Part shown: positions 17,951 to 25,694 of the stretch, piece after piece
How positions within the stretch are numbered: the first letter of the stretch is position 1
Layout of the letters: each line of letters starts with the position of its first letter
Source: Trebonia sp963843745
Lineage (GTDB): Bacteria; Actinomycetota; Actinomycetes; Streptosporangiales; Streptosporangiaceae
Reading direction: 5' to 3'
Length of the DNA: 64,000 nt
Assembly (NCBI GenBank): GCA_963843745.1
Contig: CAWJLP010000007.1
Coordinates: 1,922,001-1,986,000 of the forward strand
Notes under the pieces: generated by a model
The model's input: the letters and a program-made list of their open reading frames with translations, nothing else
What the model was told of the DNA's origin: nothing
The model's database searches: none
Translations under genes and position numbers: made by a program

Positions 17951-18271
17951 CTAGCGGCCGCGGTACGTGGAGTAGGCGAACGGGGAGAGCAGCAGCGGCA
18001 CGTGGTAGTGGCCCTCGGTCACGGTGAAGGTGATCGTCACCTCCGGGTAGAACGCCGCCACCCGGCGCGCCGCGAAGTACCCGCCCGTCCCGAACACCAC
18101 CCGGTACACCCCCGGCTTCGTCCGCGCCACGAACCGGTGCCGGCCGTCGGCGTCGGTCGAGCCGGTCTCGATCGCCTCCCAGCCGCCGGGCGCGGAGAAG
18201 GCCAGTGACACCAGGACGCCGGCCGCTGGCGCGCCGAGCGTCGCGTCGAGCACGTGCGTCGAGACGGTCAC
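17951..18271 (-). CDS. uraH: 5-hydroxyisourate hydrolase
   Basis: The 106-residue transthyretin-like protein hydrolyses 5-hydroxyisourate, the product of urate oxidation, to OHCU. The N-terminal STHVLDATLGAPAAGV carries the first catalytic His, HRFVARTKPGVYRVVF lies in the centre with an active-site Arg region, GHYHVPLLLSPFAYSTYRG ends the protein with the family signature YRG; the last residue is Arg where Ser is usual. Its start overlaps the uraD stop by four bases, so both are made together. Urate oxidase itself is not in the window. Confidence 0.9.
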   Translation of the reverse strand: MTVSTHVLDATLGAPAAGVLVSLAFSAPGGWEAIETGSTDADGRHRFVARTKPGVYRVVFGTGGYFAARRVAAFYPEVTITFTVTEGHYHVPLLLSPFAYSTYRGR

Positions 18272-18738
18272 GCGGTCAGCGCCTTCGCCACCCGCAGCAG
18301 GGTGATCTTCTCGAGCTCAGCGGTCGCCACCGCCCGTTCCGTCGCTGGATCGTTGCGCAGCCTTGCCTCGAGAGCGGCCCGCATCTGCTCACCGCTGAGC
18401 CCGGTGGCGCAGATCAGGAACACGTGCCCGTACCGCTCTTCGTACCGCGCGTTCCCGGCGGCGAGCGCGGTGCGGGACGAATCGGCGACGCCCGACTGCT
18501 CAGCCGCCGACTGACCCTGGACCCGGGCGCCGATCCGCGGGTGCGCGGACATCGCCTCAAGCACGTCATCCCAGGTGAGCGACTCGAACGCGGTCTGGGT
18601 CGCGCCCTGCGCCGCGGCCAGCGACGGATACGGCCGGCCGGCCGTCATCGCGTCGGCGAACCGCCGGGACGCGCAGCACGACAGCATCACGGCGACCGCC
18701 TCGCCGGCCGGCGATGCGTTGAACGACGCGAGGGTCAC
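18268..18738 (-). CDS. uraD: OHCU decarboxylase
   Basis: The protein converts 2-oxo-4-hydroxy-4-carboxy-5-ureidoimidazoline to S-allantoin. The helical fold is marked by FNASPAGEAVAVMLSCC at the start, ESLTWDDVLEAMSAHPRIGA with the catalytic His in HPRIG, and ARYEERYGHVFLICATGLSG, whose F-I-x-x-x-G pattern is typical. GTG 18738 gives the usual N terminus (VTLASFN); a GTG at 18759 in frame would add seven residues. It forms a two-gene unit with uraH and is divergent from a PucR-like HTH gene. Confidence 0.87.
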   Translation of the reverse strand: MTLASFNASPAGEAVAVMLSCCASRRFADAMTAGRPYPSLAAAQGATQTAFESLTWDDVLEAMSAHPRIGARVQGQSAAEQSGVADSSRTALAAGNARYEERYGHVFLICATGLSGEQMRAALEARLRNDPATERAVATAELEKITLLRVAKALTA

Positions 18739-18855
18739 ACGGCCAGCCAACCACGCCACGGCGGGGAAGGCGATGTTAACGCGCGGCTATCCGTCTTGTA
18801 GCTTCCGCTAAACATAGGCGGGTTACGGTGGCGCGGTTGCCAACTGGAGGTAGGT

Positions 18856-19158
18856 ATGCCGGAGGTCCACTCCCACGAGCTGCTGCTCGCAAGCGTCCCG
18901 AGGCCGGTGCTCCGCTCATTCCGCGACCGGCTCCTCGGACCGCTCGCCGAATACGACACCCGTCACAACGCCGAACTGCTGCCCACGCTGAAGTCGTTCC
19001 TGGCCTGCGACGGGTCGTGGAGCGTGTGCGCGTCGCGGATGTACGTGCACGTCAACACCGTGCGGTACCGGATCGGCCGGATCGAGGCGCTGACCGGCCG
19101 TGACCTGTCCGCGCTGCCGGACCGGGTCGACTTCTTCCTCGCGCTGCGCGGCGGGTAA
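18856..19158 (+). CDS. PucR-type HTH domain protein, N-terminally short
   Basis: The 100-residue protein equals only the C-terminal part of PucR regulators: HSHELLLASVPRPVLRSFRD, then LLPTLKSFLACDGSWSVCAS and the helix-turn-helix VHVNTVRYRIGRIEALTGRD. PucR proteins control purine catabolism and are normally above 400 residues; the sensory part is missing here. GGAGG lies five bases before the ATG, so the short form may be translated. It sits divergently to uraD-uraH, the expected place for a PucR regulator. It may be a remnant or a working stand-alone DNA-binding protein. Confidence 0.7.
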   Translation: MPEVHSHELLLASVPRPVLRSFRDRLLGPLAEYDTRHNAELLPTLKSFLACDGSWSVCASRMYVHVNTVRYRIGRIEALTGRDLSALPDRVDFFLALRGG

Positions 19159-19198
19159 TCCGCGCGCGGGGCCGCCGGGCGCCCCCTAGGCTGGGCAC

Positions 19199-20347
19199 GT
19201 GGTGCCCGTGACCTCTGAATCCGAACAGCAGTGGCTCCGCGTCCACGCCTACCTGAACCGCCACCGGCACGATCTCGCCGTGCGCGCCGCCGCCGGATAC
19301 CCGGCGGCGAACCGGGTGGCCGGCACCCCGCTGCTCGCGCCGCCCGCGTGGCGGCCGCGGATCCCTGTGCCGCTCGGCGACGTGCACCTGGAGTTCCGCG
19401 AGCCGGCGCCCGCGCCCCGCGTCACCGACGTCGCGGACATCGCGCCGGAGCTGCTGCCGGCGCGCGCCGACGGCACCCGCTACCGGCGCTACTCGGACGT
19501 GGTCCGTGAGCTCGCCAGCCCCGCCATCTTCGAGAACCGCAGCACGTACCGGCTGCTCGACGCGGACCTGGCCGGCGAAGGCCCGCACCTGACCTTCACC
19601 CGCGGCCGGTTCTTCGACGGCGTGGACGTCGGCGGGCCTGCGGCGCACGAGTTCGCCGCCGCTGCCTGGCCAAGGGGGGACGACCCCCCTGCGACCCCCC
19701 GCAGCCATGCCCTACGACTGCGCCGCGCCATCGGGGACCCGTGGGACCCTACCGCGCGCCCGGCGGTCATCGCCGCCGGCGCGCTGACCCTCCGCCATGA
19801 CCGCGCGGCGGGCTCCGCGTCGTTCCCGCTGCACTGGCGCGACCCGGCGCGGGTCGGCCACGCCGGCGGCATGTACCAGGTGATCCCCGTCGGGATCTTC
19901 CAGCCGTCCGGCGAGGCCCCGTGGAATGAGGCGAATGACTTCGACCTGTGGCGGGGCATGCTCCGCGAGTTCGCCGAAGAACTGCTCGGCGCCGACGAGG
20001 ACCACGGCAGCGAGCGCGCGCCCATCGACTACGACCGATGGCCGTTCGCCAGGGCGATGACGGACGCGCTGCGCGACGGCCGCATCCGCGCGTACTGCCT
20101 CGGCCTCGGCGCCGACCCGCTCACGTTCGCGCTCGACCTGCTCACGGCGGTGGTGATCGACGCGCCGCTCTACGACGAGCTGTTCGGCGAGCTGGCGGAA
20201 CGCAACGCCGAAGGCACGGTGCTGAAGCCCCGCCCCTTCGACGAGCCGACGATCGCCGAGCTGATCGCGAACGAGCCGGTGCAGGCGGCCGGCGCGGCCC
20301 TGCTGCAGCTGGCCATCGCGCACCGCGGGCTGCTACTCGGGGGCTGA
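19199..20347 (+). CDS. conserved actinobacterial protein of unknown function
   Basis: This 382-residue soluble protein is not assigned. It starts with a helical segment QWLRVHAYLNRHRHDLAVRA, then has a Pro-rich stretch and, near residues 230-270, GGMYQVIPVGIFQP and a segment GMLREFAEELLG that resembles part of a Nudix box (REFxEE) but lacks the usual upstream Gly-Glu spacing. Similar C-terminal regions occur, as I recall, in XRE-type regulators of streptomycetes, but no HTH is visible here. No transmembrane segments. It ends just before the left copy of the 56-bp repeat. Confidence 0.65.
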   Translation: MVPVTSESEQQWLRVHAYLNRHRHDLAVRAAAGYPAANRVAGTPLLAPPAWRPRIPVPLGDVHLEFREPAPAPRVTDVADIAPELLPARADGTRYRRYSDVVRELASPAIFENRSTYRLLDADLAGEGPHLTFTRGRFFDGVDVGGPAAHEFAAAAWPRGDDPPATPRSHALRLRRAIGDPWDPTARPAVIAAGALTLRHDRAAGSASFPLHWRDPARVGHAGGMYQVIPVGIFQPSGEAPWNEANDFDLWRGMLREFAEELLGADEDHGSERAPIDYDRWPFARAMTDALRDGRIRAYCLGLGADPLTFALDLLTAVVIDAPLYDELFGELAERNAEGTVLKPRPFDEPTIAELIANEPVQAAGAALLQLAIAHRGLLLGG

Positions 20348-20352
20348 CCCCG

Positions 20353-20408
20353 GCTTACCAGCCGCGTTCGCGCCACTCGGCCAGGTGCGGCCGCTCGGTC
20401 TCGAGCGT
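20353..20408 (+). repeat. 56-bp direct repeat, left copy
   Basis: These 56 bases are identical, with one mismatch, to 23815-23870, which holds the last 18 codons and stop of the MBL hydrolase gene on the minus strand. The left copy is therefore a detached 3' fragment of that gene. The pair bounds 3.4 kb containing a TetR-controlled cluster. The rest of the 298-base gap to 20645 shows no gene. Confidence 0.9.
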
Positions 20409-20645
20409 CGCCGCCGTCCGTGAAGTCTGCGCTGACCAGCGCAAACGGACCGGGCAGCGCACAGGAGGCAGTGTTACCGATCAACTCGGGGTGATGCTCC
20501 AGGTTCCGCCTGCGCCGCCTGCTTGAGTCTCAGATTTCATCTTTCGAGACTTGACCCCAGCACAGGCCCGGCGCATGCAGACGCCAGGACCGCACTGGCT
20601 GGCAGCTCGCCCGATTCTGCGGCGCGTCGCGGCGGTGCGGCGGTT

Positions 20646-21104
20646 TCACCGCGCTGGCGGCATCGGGCGGATCTCGAATACCGCGACGTGGCCGGCGGCG
20701 GCGGCGAAGGCGTCGGGATCGGGGCTGCTGGCGATGCCGGCCCGGACGAACAGCGGGGCGCCTCTGGGGACCTCGCGCGGATACGCGCGCATGACCTGCT
20801 CTTTCAGCTTGCTGTCGGTGACCTCGGTGAGCGTGACGGGCTCGTGCCGGCGCCCCCGGGAGAGCTGGCCGTGCCCGGCGGCCCGGACGTTGCGGGCCCA
20901 GTCGGAATCCGGCAGTCCGGCCACCACATACCGGCCGCCGCTGACCGTCAGCGGCGAGACTGGAGCTGAGCGCGGCTTGCCGGTGTGCCGTCCCGGCACC
21001 GTGAGCACGCAGACGGGCCCCATCGTGAGCCCGACGCGCGACATGACGAGCGCCGCGCGGTTGGCGGCCCGGAGCCAGCTGGGCAGGGGCTTAACGTCTG
21101 GCAC
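20646..21104 (-). CDS. deazaflavin-dependent nitroreductase-family oxidoreductase
   Basis: The 152-residue split-barrel protein matches the DUF385/Ddn family of F420H2-dependent reductases. Diagnostic pieces are LTVPGRHTGKPRSAPVSPLT (the T-x-G-R-x-S-G-x-x-R type block), YVVAGLPDSDWARNVRAAGH and the terminal VFEIRPM. These enzymes reduce quinones or nitro compounds at the membrane or in the cytoplasm. It is the last gene on the minus strand of the repeat-bounded module and may be read from the operator at 22.7 kb, though a decayed gene lies between. Confidence 0.82.
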   Translation of the reverse strand: MPDVKPLPSWLRAANRAALVMSRVGLTMGPVCVLTVPGRHTGKPRSAPVSPLTVSGGRYVVAGLPDSDWARNVRAAGHGQLSRGRRHEPVTLTEVTDSKLKEQVMRAYPREVPRGAPLFVRAGIASSPDPDAFAAAAGHVAVFEIRPMPPAR

Positions 21105-21164
21105 GGCAGATCCTCTCGGTCAGCGGAGTACGCATGCATCGCGCTACTGGCGGGATAGGCGCCT

Positions 21165-21424
21165 TTAGCCGGGGGGTGATCTCGTCGAGTTGCACGAGGC
21201 TTCCCGGCCTGGTGGTGCTGAGGGTGGAACGGCCGCGATGAAGTCGTGCACGGACTGGGTTTGCGGGTGCTCGCCGAATGCGGCAGCGCTGGCGCAGACC
21301 TCGTAGAGGTAGAAGCGGCCGGGTACATCGCGGGCCTCGTAGGCGGAAGGCGAGGCAGCCGGGCTCGCGGCGGACCTGGGCGGCCAGCTCGGCGATCTTC
21401 TCGCGGCCGTCGTCGCTGGGCATG
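21165..21424 (-). pseudogene. antibiotic biosynthesis monooxygenase-type (ABM) domain, frameshifted
   Basis: The minus strand first reads REKIAELAAQVRREPGCLAF and then, in another frame, AYEARDVPGRFYLYEVCASA and FGEHPQTQSVHDFIAAV, which together make up an ABM fold of the YgiN/quinol monooxygenase type. The shift falls near 21345. The usual N-terminal beta strand before REKI is also missing. The stop of the second frame is TAA at 21165-21167. The gene lies between the MBL and Ddn-type genes of the module and was probably part of its operon. Confidence 0.7.
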
Positions 21425-21452
21425 GTCAGGGCTCCGCTCGGGTGCTCAGGGG

Positions 21453-22208
21453 TCAGGGGGCGACGGTCAGTGGTTCCCCGGGCCTGATGACCTTGACCGG
21501 GACGTCGGGGACGAGGCGGCGGGCCGCCTCGACGAAGTGGGCCGGGTCCTTGTCGCTCTTGAGGAAGAACATGTCGCCCGCGGTCCCGCCGGTGAAGGCG
21601 TAGTGCTGCGGTACCGCCAGCTTGGGGCGCAGGACTGCGGTGAGCTCGGCGGCCTCCTCGGCGTTCATGACCACCTGCTTGTTGCCCGCCATCCGGATGC
21701 GCAAGCCGTTGACGGGGAGCAGGGCCACGTCGAGCGGGCCGTAGCGGTCGGTCAGGGTGCGCAGCTCCGGGATGAGCAGCGTGTCCCCGGCGAAGTAGAC
21801 GCTGCGGCCGCCGCCGCTGATCACGTAGGTGACCTCGTAGACGCCGTGCTTGCCGGGGGCGGCGGCGATGGTCAGGTCGCCGACCCGGGCGGACTGCCAC
21901 GGCTCGAGCGCGCGGACGTTACTGAAGCCGGCCTTGCGGGCCTTCTCGACGACTGGCCCGGCGACCAGGAGGGGCACGTCCTTGTCGGGGTAGCGGCGGA
22001 AGGCCTCGAGGTCGCAGTGGTCGTAGTGCTCATGGCTGATCACGACAGCGTCCAGGTGCGGCAGCTGTTCCGGCTGGAAGGCGATCGGCTCGCCCGGGTG
22101 GTACAGGGCGCGCTGGGAGAACCAGGGGTCGGTGATCACGGTCAGGTCGCCGATCTGGATCAGGTGGCAGCTGTGGGTGACCCGGGTGATGACGAGCGGC
22201 TCGGTCAT
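21453..22208 (-). CDS. MBL-fold metallo-hydrolase (UlaG-like)
   Basis: The 251-residue protein has the metallo-beta-lactamase fold with the metal motif VVISHEHYDHCDLEAFRRYP (H-x-H-x-D-H with Tyr for one position), an N-terminal ITRVTHSCHLIQIGDLTVIT strand pair and the second metal part VYFAGDTLLIPEL, then LAVPQHYAFTGG. It fits the UlaG/L-ascorbate-6-phosphate lactonase-like group, in which most members have unknown substrates. ATG 22208 is chosen because the longer frame from 22364 overlaps the SnoaL gene and adds 52 unmatched residues. It is 46 bases downstream of the SnoaL gene in one transcript. Confidence 0.85.
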   Translation of the reverse strand: MTEPLVITRVTHSCHLIQIGDLTVITDPWFSQRALYHPGEPIAFQPEQLPHLDAVVISHEHYDHCDLEAFRRYPDKDVPLLVAGPVVEKARKAGFSNVRALEPWQSARVGDLTIAAAPGKHGVYEVTYVISGGGRSVYFAGDTLLIPELRTLTDRYGPLDVALLPVNGLRIRMAGNKQVVMNAEEAAELTAVLRPKLAVPQHYAFTGGTAGDMFFLKSDKDPAHFVEAARRLVPDVPVKVIRPGEPLTVAP

Positions 22209-22254
22209 GACTGTTCCCTGACTTGGCAGGCAGCGGCCATCGGAAAGGGCGAGC

Positions 22255-22689
22255 TCACCGGTTGCCCGCGTCAGCGAGGTGGGCTCCGCCCAGGGGAGTG
22301 CGCTGCGGGGAGATGACCCGGCGGCTGATACGCCAGCCGCCGTCGTGACGCCGCAGGGTGTCAAGGTGCGTCACGCTGGAAAGCGTCCCGTCCGCCATGA
22401 GCATGAGGCCCTTGGACAGCGCGGTTACCGGGCCGTCCCCCTCGCCGCTGATGACGACGTTCGTCACGTGATGAGCGACGGGGTTTCCCGGGCCAAGCTG
22501 CAGGGCGGCACGCTTGATCGCCTCGATCCCTTCAAAGGTTCCCACTCCCACGGCGCTCATGTCGTAGACGACGTCAGGCGTGAAGATCTCCCCCAGCCTG
22601 TCCAGGTGGCCTCCGTCGAATAGGTGCCCGTGCAAAGACAAGGTCTCGCCGATTGTCTGGCGGTCTTCCGCGTGCAGCGCGTGCGTCAC
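22255..22689 (-). CDS. SnoaL-like / NTF2-fold protein
   Basis: The 144-residue protein shows the SnoaL_4-like pattern: QTIGETLSLHGHLFDGGHLD, RLGEIFTPDVVYDMSAVG, then HHVTNVVISGEGDGPVTALS and the strand HDGGWRISRRVISPQRTP. Such proteins act as small isomerases, cyclases or hydratases or bind aromatic ligands. The GTG start at 22689 has GGAGG five bases upstream. It is the first gene after the bidirectional operator at 22708-22737, so expression should respond to the divergent TetR. Confidence 0.83.
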   Translation of the reverse strand: MTHALHAEDRQTIGETLSLHGHLFDGGHLDRLGEIFTPDVVYDMSAVGVGTFEGIEAIKRAALQLGPGNPVAHHVTNVVISGEGDGPVTALSKGLMLMADGTLSSVTHLDTLRRHDGGWRISRRVISPQRTPLGGAHLADAGNR

Positions 22690-22707
22690 TGTGTCCTCCG
22701 GTTGTTT

Positions 22708-22737
22708 GGTACTCAGTACCGTATCATACTGAGTACC
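22708..22737. promoter_or_regulatory. TetR operator, perfect 11-bp inverted repeat
   Basis: GGTACTCAGTA and TACTGAGTACC form a perfect dyad with an eight-base spacer. It lies between the divergent SnoaL and TetR genes, 19 bases from the SnoaL start and 27 bases from the first TetR start, where it would cover both promoters. Binding by the adjacent TetR is inferred. Confidence 0.75.
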
Positions 22738-22763
22738 TTTTGGAACGAAAAACCGGTATCGGT

Positions 22764-23402
22764 ATGCTTGCCCTCATGACCCCGCCCCTCCCGCTCGTGG
22801 AGCGCAAGCAACGCCAGGCCCGCCAGCGCATCATCGAGGCCGCCCGAGAGCTGTTCCTCGAGCGGGGCTTCGACGGTGTCTCGGTCGGCGACATCGCCGA
22901 GCGCGCCGAAGTCGGCCGCACCACGTTCTTCCGCCACTTCGGCGACAAACAGGAGGTCGTCTTCGCCAACGAGCAGGAACTGCTCGACACGATCACCGCA
23001 GCCAGGCAGGGAGACAGCACCCCCGCCCCGCGAAACGCGACCGAGGCCGTCGAACAGCTCCGCCCGATCGTCCTCGCCCTCTGCACCCAGGCAACCGCCG
23101 ACCCCGAGGCCTACACCCGCCACTTCCAGCTCATCGAGCAGCACCCAGAGCTGCGCGCCCGCGACGCGGTGAAGACGCAGCAGATCGCCGACAAGCTGAG
23201 CGAGCTCCTCATCCACCGCGGATCCGACGAGGCCACCTCCCGCTTCGCCGCGCAAATCGCCCTCGCCTGCTACCAGACCGCCAAGCACCTCGGCAACAAC
23301 CCCTGCACTCTGGCCGACGAGACCCAGGCCGCCCTCAGACGAGCACTCACGCTCGGGACCGGCACCGCCGAGACCCAGGCGGAACCGCCTGGCTCAGGAT
23401 GA
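22764..23402 (+). CDS. TetR-family transcriptional regulator
   Basis: The protein of about 212 residues has an N-terminal TetR domain: RQRIIEAARELFLERGFDGV followed by SVGDIAERAEVGRTTFFRHF and GDKQEVV. The helical C-terminal domain (QLRPIVLALCTQATADPEAY, ALACYQTAKHLGNN) resembles the actinobacterial AcrR-like group. Starts at 22764 or 22776 (both ATG) fit; the longer frame from 22653 runs across the operator and is unlikely. It is divergent from the SnoaL-MBL genes and most likely represses them and itself via the dyad at 22708-22737. Confidence 0.86.
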   Translation: MLALMTPPLPLVERKQRQARQRIIEAARELFLERGFDGVSVGDIAERAEVGRTTFFRHFGDKQEVVFANEQELLDTITAARQGDSTPAPRNATEAVEQLRPIVLALCTQATADPEAYTRHFQLIEQHPELRARDAVKTQQIADKLSELLIHRGSDEATSRFAAQIALACYQTAKHLGNNPCTLADETQAALRRALTLGTGTAETQAEPPGSG

Positions 23403-23814
23403 CCTCGCTTGCGTGCCGGCAGGCACGTCATACAGATCAAGCCCGGCGTGCTGACGGGGACTGCGACATCCGCCAGACCGGTGCCGGCCGCCAGCCCAGG
23501 CCATCGCGGCCGGAGCGGCCCGCAGGGCCCCGAAATGCCCAGCTTGCCTGTTCGCTCACACCGTGCCGCATCCGTACGGGCGGGCGAAGCAGGACGCTAC
23601 CGCTTTGCTGCCGTTTCGGCGTTTGAAGTGGCCGCCATCAGTCACTCTCTGCAACGGACTGTCGATCGGCCCACCCTGCTGCCTGTGGGGCATCCCCGAG
23701 AAACCGGATGCGCATCCCATTGCCACGAAAGCGTAAGTACGGTCCGCGCCCCGTGTCGGCCTCGGCCCTGTCGGCTGCGGCGGTGGCTGTAGTCTCGTCG
23801 GGATCGCGGCGGTC
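23403..23814. other. non-coding gap at the right end of the inserted module
   Basis: These 412 bases between the TetR stop and the right copy of the direct repeat hold no frame that I can match to a family. Short frames on both strands exist but have no ribosome sites and weak codon bias. No clear hairpin or transposase remnant was seen. It may be degenerate sequence left from the insertion. Confidence 0.5.
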
Positions 23815-23870
23815 GCTTACCAGCCGCGTTCGCGCCACTCGGCCAGGTGCGGCCGCTCGGTCCCGAGCGT
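23815..23870 (-). repeat. 56-bp direct repeat, right copy (3' end of MBL gene)
   Basis: This is the intact copy of the repeat described at 20353-20408, with one mismatch. It includes the stop codon and final codons of the MBL-fold gene on the minus strand. It marks the right edge of the 3.4-kb accessory module. Confidence 0.9.
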
Positions 23871-24470
23871 GGTGTCCTTCCCGTGCCCCGGATAGACCCA
23901 GGTGCTGTCCGGCAGCCGGCCGAAGACCTTCGTCGCGACGCCCTCGTACAGCGACGCGAACCGCGCCGGGTCCTTCTGCGTGTTCCCCACCCCGCCGGGG
24001 AACAGGCAGTCGCCGGTGAACAGGTGCGGCTCGGCCCCATCGGGCTGGTAGACCAGCGCGATACTGCCCGGCGTGTGCCCCACCAGGTGGATCACCGACA
24101 GCGCCGTGTCCCCGAACCGGACCGTGCCGCCGTCGTCGACCAGTTCGTCGGTCGGCACCGGGATGCCCGGCGCGTCCGCCGGATGCGCCACGGTGGCCGC
24201 GCCGGTCGCCGCCTTGACCTCCGCCAGCGCCTGCCAGTGGTCCGGGTGCTGATGCGTGGTCACGATCCGCTGCACGGGCGTGTCGCCGATCATCTCCAGC
24301 AGCCGCTCAGGCTCGGCCGCCGCGTCGATCAGCAGTCCCTGCCCGGTGCTGTCCCGGAGCAGGTAGGCGTTGTTCTCGTAGGGCCCCACAGCGATCTTGG
24401 TCACCGTCAGGCCGTTGATCTCCCGCGTGTCGGACGGCCCGCCGACACTCACGTCTCCGGTGTAAGTCAC
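23817..24470 (-). CDS. MBL-fold metallo-hydrolase (glyoxalase II-like)
   Basis: The 217-residue protein has the glyoxalase II/rhodanese-associated MBL pattern: NNAYLLRDSTGQGLLIDAAA, the motif RIVTTHQHPDHWQALAEV (H-x-H-x-D-H), LVGHTPGSIALVYQPDG with the third His, FTGDCLFPGGVG with the bridging Asp, and the final YPGHGKDTTLGTERPHL. It probably hydrolyses a thioester or similar bond in the cytoplasm. Its last 18 codons are duplicated at 20353-20408. The next gene upstream on the strand is the AHCY-like gene. Confidence 0.87.
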   Translation of the reverse strand: MTYTGDVSVGGPSDTREINGLTVTKIAVGPYENNAYLLRDSTGQGLLIDAAAEPERLLEMIGDTPVQRIVTTHQHPDHWQALAEVKAATGAATVAHPADAPGIPVPTDELVDDGGTVRFGDTALSVIHLVGHTPGSIALVYQPDGAEPHLFTGDCLFPGGVGNTQKDPARFASLYEGVATKVFGRLPDSTWVYPGHGKDTTLGTERPHLAEWRERGW

Positions 24471-24488
24471 GGGAAAACCCTAGCCCAG

Positions 24489-25637
24489 CTAGTACTTGCG
24501 ATCGAGGTAGGCGGCGGCGATCGCGGCGTCGATGCTGCCAGGGACGGGGACGACGCAGCTGGCGGCGTCCACGCGGCCGTTGGCTACGGCCTCCAGGCAC
24601 CGCGCTTGCAGCGCGAAGCCGAGGTCCATCGACTCGATCGAATTGCCCAGCGGCCGCGGGCCGGCCAGGTTGAACATGTGTCCGCGCGAAATCACGTGGA
24701 CGCGCCGGCCGTCGTCGAGCTCAAGGGTCATGAGGTCATCGGCGTACTCGCGGAAACCGGCGACACCGGGAGAGCCCGCCATGCCGTCCACGTCGATTTC
24801 GAACGGGAAGTGGCCGGCGTTGGCCACGATGACGCCGTCGCGCAGCAGCGGCAGGTCCGCGGCCGTTAGCACGTCCCGGGCACCGGTGACCGTGATGATG
24901 AGATCGGCGTCGGCGATGGCCTGCTCACGTGGCGGTGTGCTGAAGCCGTCCAGGTGCGCTCGCAGCCGGGTGACCGGATCGACGTCCACGACGCTCACCC
25001 GTGCGCAGGCGCCGCGGAAGTTGGCCGCCACTCCGCGCCCGCACGCGCCGTAGCCGAAGACCGTGACCTGCTCGCCGTTGGTCACGCGGTTGGTCAGCCG
25101 CAGGTAGGACTCGAGCGCGCTCTGGCCCACGGCGTGCTCGTTCTCGGCGAACTGCTTGATCGGGCTGTCGTTGATCACCAGGATCGGCATCCGCAGGCGG
25201 TCGCGCAGCGGCTCCAGGCGCATCCGGCCGGACGTCGTCTCCTCTGTTCCCCCGCGCAGGCCGTCGTAAGGCTCGTCGAGGTACCTGGCGAACAGGTCGC
25301 CGCCGTTGTCGAGGATGAGGTCTGGCCTGGCGGCGATGACCTCCCCGAGGTACCGGCCGTGCACCTGCCGGTCCCTCGTCGGGCCGCCGATCACCGTGAC
25401 GCCCTCGGCGTTCAGCGCCTGCAGCGCCTCGGGCTGTGTCGTGTTCAAGTTGCCGGTCGAGACCAGCCGCGCTCCGCCATCGCGCAAGGTCAGGAGCAGC
25501 GCCACGGTCTTGGCCTCCAGATGGATGCCAGTCCCGATGGTGAGCCCGCGGAACGGCAGCGTGTCCTTGAACTCCGCCGAGATCGACCGAAGCAAGTGAC
25601 AGTGCTCAGCAACCCAGTCAATGCGCGTAGATGCCAT
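24489..25637 (-). CDS. adenosylhomocysteinase-like protein, short form
   Basis: The 382-residue protein belongs to the S-adenosylhomocysteine hydrolase superfamily. Substrate-domain pieces are GIHLEAKTVALLLTLRDGGA, GGTEETTSGRMRLEPL and NDSPIKQFAEN; the NAD domain has VTVFGYGACGRGVAANFRGA and ITVTGARDVLTAADLPLLRD, then GHFPFEIDVDGMAG. The canonical enzyme has about 430-490 residues and ends in a conserved Lys/Tyr tail that this one appears to lack or to have shortened. It may act on S-adenosyl- or S-inosylhomocysteine or another thioether nucleoside. A main ahcY is expected elsewhere. Confidence 0.8.
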   Translation of the reverse strand: MASTRIDWVAEHCHLLRSISAEFKDTLPFRGLTIGTGIHLEAKTVALLLTLRDGGARLVSTGNLNTTQPEALQALNAEGVTVIGGPTRDRQVHGRYLGEVIAARPDLILDNGGDLFARYLDEPYDGLRGGTEETTSGRMRLEPLRDRLRMPILVINDSPIKQFAENEHAVGQSALESYLRLTNRVTNGEQVTVFGYGACGRGVAANFRGACARVSVVDVDPVTRLRAHLDGFSTPPREQAIADADLIITVTGARDVLTAADLPLLRDGVIVANAGHFPFEIDVDGMAGSPGVAGFREYADDLMTLELDDGRRVHVISRGHMFNLAGPRPLGNSIESMDLGFALQARCLEAVANGRVDAASCVVPVPGSIDAAIAAAYLDRKY

Positions 25638-25694
25638 GCGGTAGCAGTATCACGCATGACCGGGCCCTTGATTCCTGCGGCGCGGTGATCAGGT

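Noticed and set aside
19199..20347. Nudix hydrolase assignment
   Set aside because: Only the REFxEE part resembles a Nudix box; the required upstream Gly and Glu spacing is not present.
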